A DNA stretch of 64,000 bases from Acidobacteriota bacterium (lineage in GTDB: Bacteria; Acidobacteriota; Terriglobia; Terriglobales; Acidobacteriaceae), in the NCBI GenBank assembly GCA_021851335.1, contig JAJZEA010000003.1:1-64000 (forward strand), in the 5' to 3' direction. The notes below the pieces were generated by a model that was given only the letters and a program-made list of their open reading frames with translations, made no database searches and was not told the DNA's origin. Positions 62,606 through 64,000 of the stretch are shown here, one piece after another; the stretch's first letter is position 1, and each line of letters begins with the position of its first letter. The translations under genes and the position numbers were made by a program.

Positions 62606-63157
62606 GGAAAACTTCCTTGCTTTCGTAGTCCACAACGGTTGGAATGAATTCGAAATGCAACAGCGCCAAAACCCATGGACAACCCAATAGCGCACAGAAA
62701 ACACTCAAGCGACGCGATAGCGAACTATCGCGGGCTGAAATGAAGTTGCTACCGTCTGCCAGGAAGCTCTCCGACGGATTGTCGAATGAGCAGAATTTGG
62801 CTTGAAAAAATCAAATCAAGACAACATTCGGAAATGTTGTGAACGGGTCTGATACTAGCACAAATTGTGACCGCTGCAACACTCCATTCACGTGGATAAA
62901 TTGGTTGCACCATCTGTGGTGAAGTCGACGATATTCCGGGTTGAATCTTTGGCGGAATTCCTTGCTTTAAGCTGCAAGCCTCTTGCGCCAATGGGGTCTC
63001 TTGTCGGCGCCTCTTTTCGCTGAAGACGGAGGAGTGAAAAAAAAGTGCGTTTGCGGTATAATCTGAAATTGTCTGCTCGAAGAGAAGTTTTCGTGCAAAG
63101 CAAATGAAGCGAATCGACGCTCAATGACCATCGTTCGCATTTACCCAGGAGTGCATC
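62606..63157. other. Candidate oriC region between dnaA and rpmH
   Basis: About 550 bases without a gene between divergent dnaA and rpmH, a common origin position. I see one close DnaA box (CGTGGATAA at 62891-62899, one mismatch), a weaker one (TGTGGTGAA, 62915-62923, two mismatches), an AT-rich stretch around 62793-62840, and small inverted repeats at 62713-62732 (CGCGATAG/CTATCGCG), 62821-62840 (ACAACATT/AATGTTGT) and 62859-62869 (CACAAATTGTG). The rpmH promoter is at the right end. Confidence 0.5.
63034..63062 (+). promoter_or_regulatory. Likely rpmH promoter
   Basis: GTGAAA (63034-63039, four of six -35 matches) and perfect TATAAT (63057-63062) with 17-base spacing lie about 95 bases before rpmH. 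Confidence 0.55.
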
Positions 63158-63313
63158 ATGCCCAAGCGCACGTTTCAACCCAATCGCCGGAAGCGCGTAA
63201 AGACGCACGGTTTCCGTGCCCGTATGAAGACCAAGAGCGGAGCCGCCGTGCTTAGCCGTCGGCGAGCACAGGGTCGCAAGCGCGTCGCTGTCAGTGCTGG
63301 TTTTCGCGACTAA
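63158..63313 (+). CDS. rpmH: 50S ribosomal protein L34
   Basis: A 51-residue, Arg/Lys-rich protein. It begins [22 protein letters not shown] and continues with [20 protein letters not shown], the L34 signature. The C-terminus SAGFRD is slightly longer than in many species. AGGAG lies 6 bases before the ATG. It is followed 46 bases later by rnpA, the standard order. Confidence 0.97.
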   Translation: MPKRTFQPNRRKRVKTHGFRARMKTKSGAAVLSRRRAQGRKRVAVSAGFRD

Positions 63314-63359
63314 TTCAGATTCAGAGTGCGGCGACTTTGCTCGCCGCGCAACCTTCGGG

Positions 63360-63932
63360 ATGACGTTGATGATCCAAACCGCACCCGAAAATCCTGATTC
63401 ATCCAAGATTTGCCCTCTTATTGCCCCCAGCGCAGAGTCTTTTCCCCTTGATTCGTTGTCTCAGTGGCAACTATCTCGTTTGCGCCATCATGCGGATTTT
63501 CAGGTTGTCTACGCTCATGCACGCAAGCAGCATTCTTCGTCCATAGCCTGGTTTGCTAATGTGCGTTCCGACTCGGGGAGTTGCAGCGCGCCAGCGCGCG
63601 TTGGCCTGACTGTGGGAAAAGTGCTTGGCAAAGCGCATGATCGCAACCGCATCAAGCGAAGGCTTCGAGCGGCGATTCGTGCTCATCTGGAGTTGTTGCC
63701 TCCGGGGCTTGACTTGATTCTGCATCCCCGTCGCTCTGTGCTCAGCATGAAGTATCTTGATCTACTCGCCGAAATGCGGGGTATTTTTTCTCGCGCGGCA
63801 GAGTGTGTGCAACGTAACCCGAGTGCATTGATGAAGAGGGCGAGTTCACCGACACTCGCAGATAAAGGCAGAGAGCCACTTGGACCTTTGCCTGCGTCTG
63901 CGAACAGTCGATTGGCGGAGGCGGAGAGATGA
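63360..63932 (+). CDS. rnpA: Ribonuclease P protein component
   Basis: A 190-residue protein subunit of RNase P, which helps the RNA subunit process tRNA 5' ends. The RNR motif is clear: RVGLTVGKVLGKAHDRNRIKRRLRAAIR. Upstream come LSRLRHHADFQVVYAHARK and WFANVRSD. N- and C-terminal extensions (about 40 and 35 residues) make it longer than the usual 110-130. Start choice is uncertain: ATG 63360 or 63369. The stop overlaps yidD by 4 bases. Confidence 0.92.
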   Translation: MTLMIQTAPENPDSSKICPLIAPSAESFPLDSLSQWQLSRLRHHADFQVVYAHARKQHSSSIAWFANVRSDSGSCSAPARVGLTVGKVLGKAHDRNRIKRRLRAAIRAHLELLPPGLDLILHPRRSVLSMKYLDLLAEMRGIFSRAAECVQRNPSALMKRASSPTLADKGREPLGPLPASANSRLAEAER

Positions 63933-64000
63933 TGCGTCGCGCGCTGTTAGCATTTCTTTCCTTATATTGGCGCTGGATTTCTCCGGCAATTCATTCCGTC
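63929..64000 (+). CDS. yidD: Membrane protein insertion efficiency factor YidD, N-terminal part
   Basis: The first 24 codons (MMRRALLAFLSLYWRWISPA, then IHSV) are visible before the window ends. The pattern LxxxYxxxISP is the YidD N-terminus, and the position directly after rnpA, overlapping its stop (ATGATG), is the conserved location. Most of the protein lies outside the window. Confidence 0.8.
   Translation, partial: MMRRALLAFLSLYWRWISPAIHSV

Noticed and set aside
62674-62682. CATGGACAA as a DnaA box
   Set aside because: Three mismatches to TGTGGATAA; not distinguishable from chance.
63294-63359. Upstream in-frame start for rnpA
   Set aside because: It would overlap the end of rpmH and add residues with no conservation pattern; starts at 63360 or 63369 are more plausible.

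Overview
The window looks like a chromosomal segment from a Gram-negative, GC-rich bacterium of the phylum Acidobacteriota, probably Terriglobia/Acidobacteriaceae. Supporting signs are lipid A genes (fabZ-lpxA-lpxI), BamA and Skp, two large Oar-like TonB-dependent receptors with a carboxypeptidase-regulatory-type architecture, a DUF4382-type lipoprotein, an HpnI-like glycosyltransferase and an HspR/DnaJ pair. The assignment is inferred from gene content; no rRNA is present to confirm it. I saw no tRNA, rRNA, CRISPR array, prophage or insertion sequence.

Layout. 0-7.6 kb: the end of an Oar-like receptor, a Tat-exported aminotransferase, then a sugar cassette (Na+/solute symporter, tiny membrane protein, fucose-isomerase-like enzyme, M24-like protein with altered metal ligands). 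7.6-13.9 kb: a minus-strand run of closely packed genes greA, CDP-alcohol phosphatidyltransferase, proC, acyltransferase, glycosyltransferase, ackA, ctaA. 14-16.7 kb: ruvX divergent from mltG, with a coupled lipoprotein. 16.8-24 kb: signalling and motility: a LuxR-type regulator with a pseudo-receiver, a response regulator fused to a thioredoxin-reductase-like flavoprotein, a cNMP-domain histidine kinase, a PAS/degenerate-GGDEF protein and motAB. 24-28.5 kb: hpnI, hspR, dnaJ, DUF4382 lipoprotein. 28.8-33.3 kb: SDR enzyme, exported protein, fabZ-lpxA-lpxI, exported peroxiredoxin. 33.4-42.7 kb: histone-H1-like Lys/Ala-rich protein, MltD-like transglycosylase, lepA, skp, bamA. 43-52.7 kb: glutathione peroxidase, ATP-grasp protein, MerR regulator, zinc-ribbon protein, rpsU, gamma carbonic anhydrase, desaturase, DHA2 transporter, guaB, obgE. 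52.8-61.1 kb: a complete Oar-like receptor, an NTF2-like protein, a molybdopterin oxidoreductase and a GH51 arabinofuranosidase. 61.2-64 kb: dnaA, a 550-base candidate origin, then rpmH-rnpA-yidD (yidD cut by the window edge).

The most interesting system is at 17.8-21.0 kb. A receiver domain is fused to a TrxR-like flavoprotein that has lost the CxxC redox pair, and it lies 18 bases before a soluble histidine kinase carrying a cyclic-nucleotide-type sensor domain. This reads as a two-component pair whose output is a flavoenzyme instead of DNA binding. Related architectures exist in other bacteria as far as I recall, but their function is poorly described. Second in interest is the symporter/isomerase/M24-like cassette, in which the apparent peptidase seems catalytically altered.

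Limits: all calls come from reading the sequence and recalling family motifs. No database search, structure prediction or skew calculation was run.
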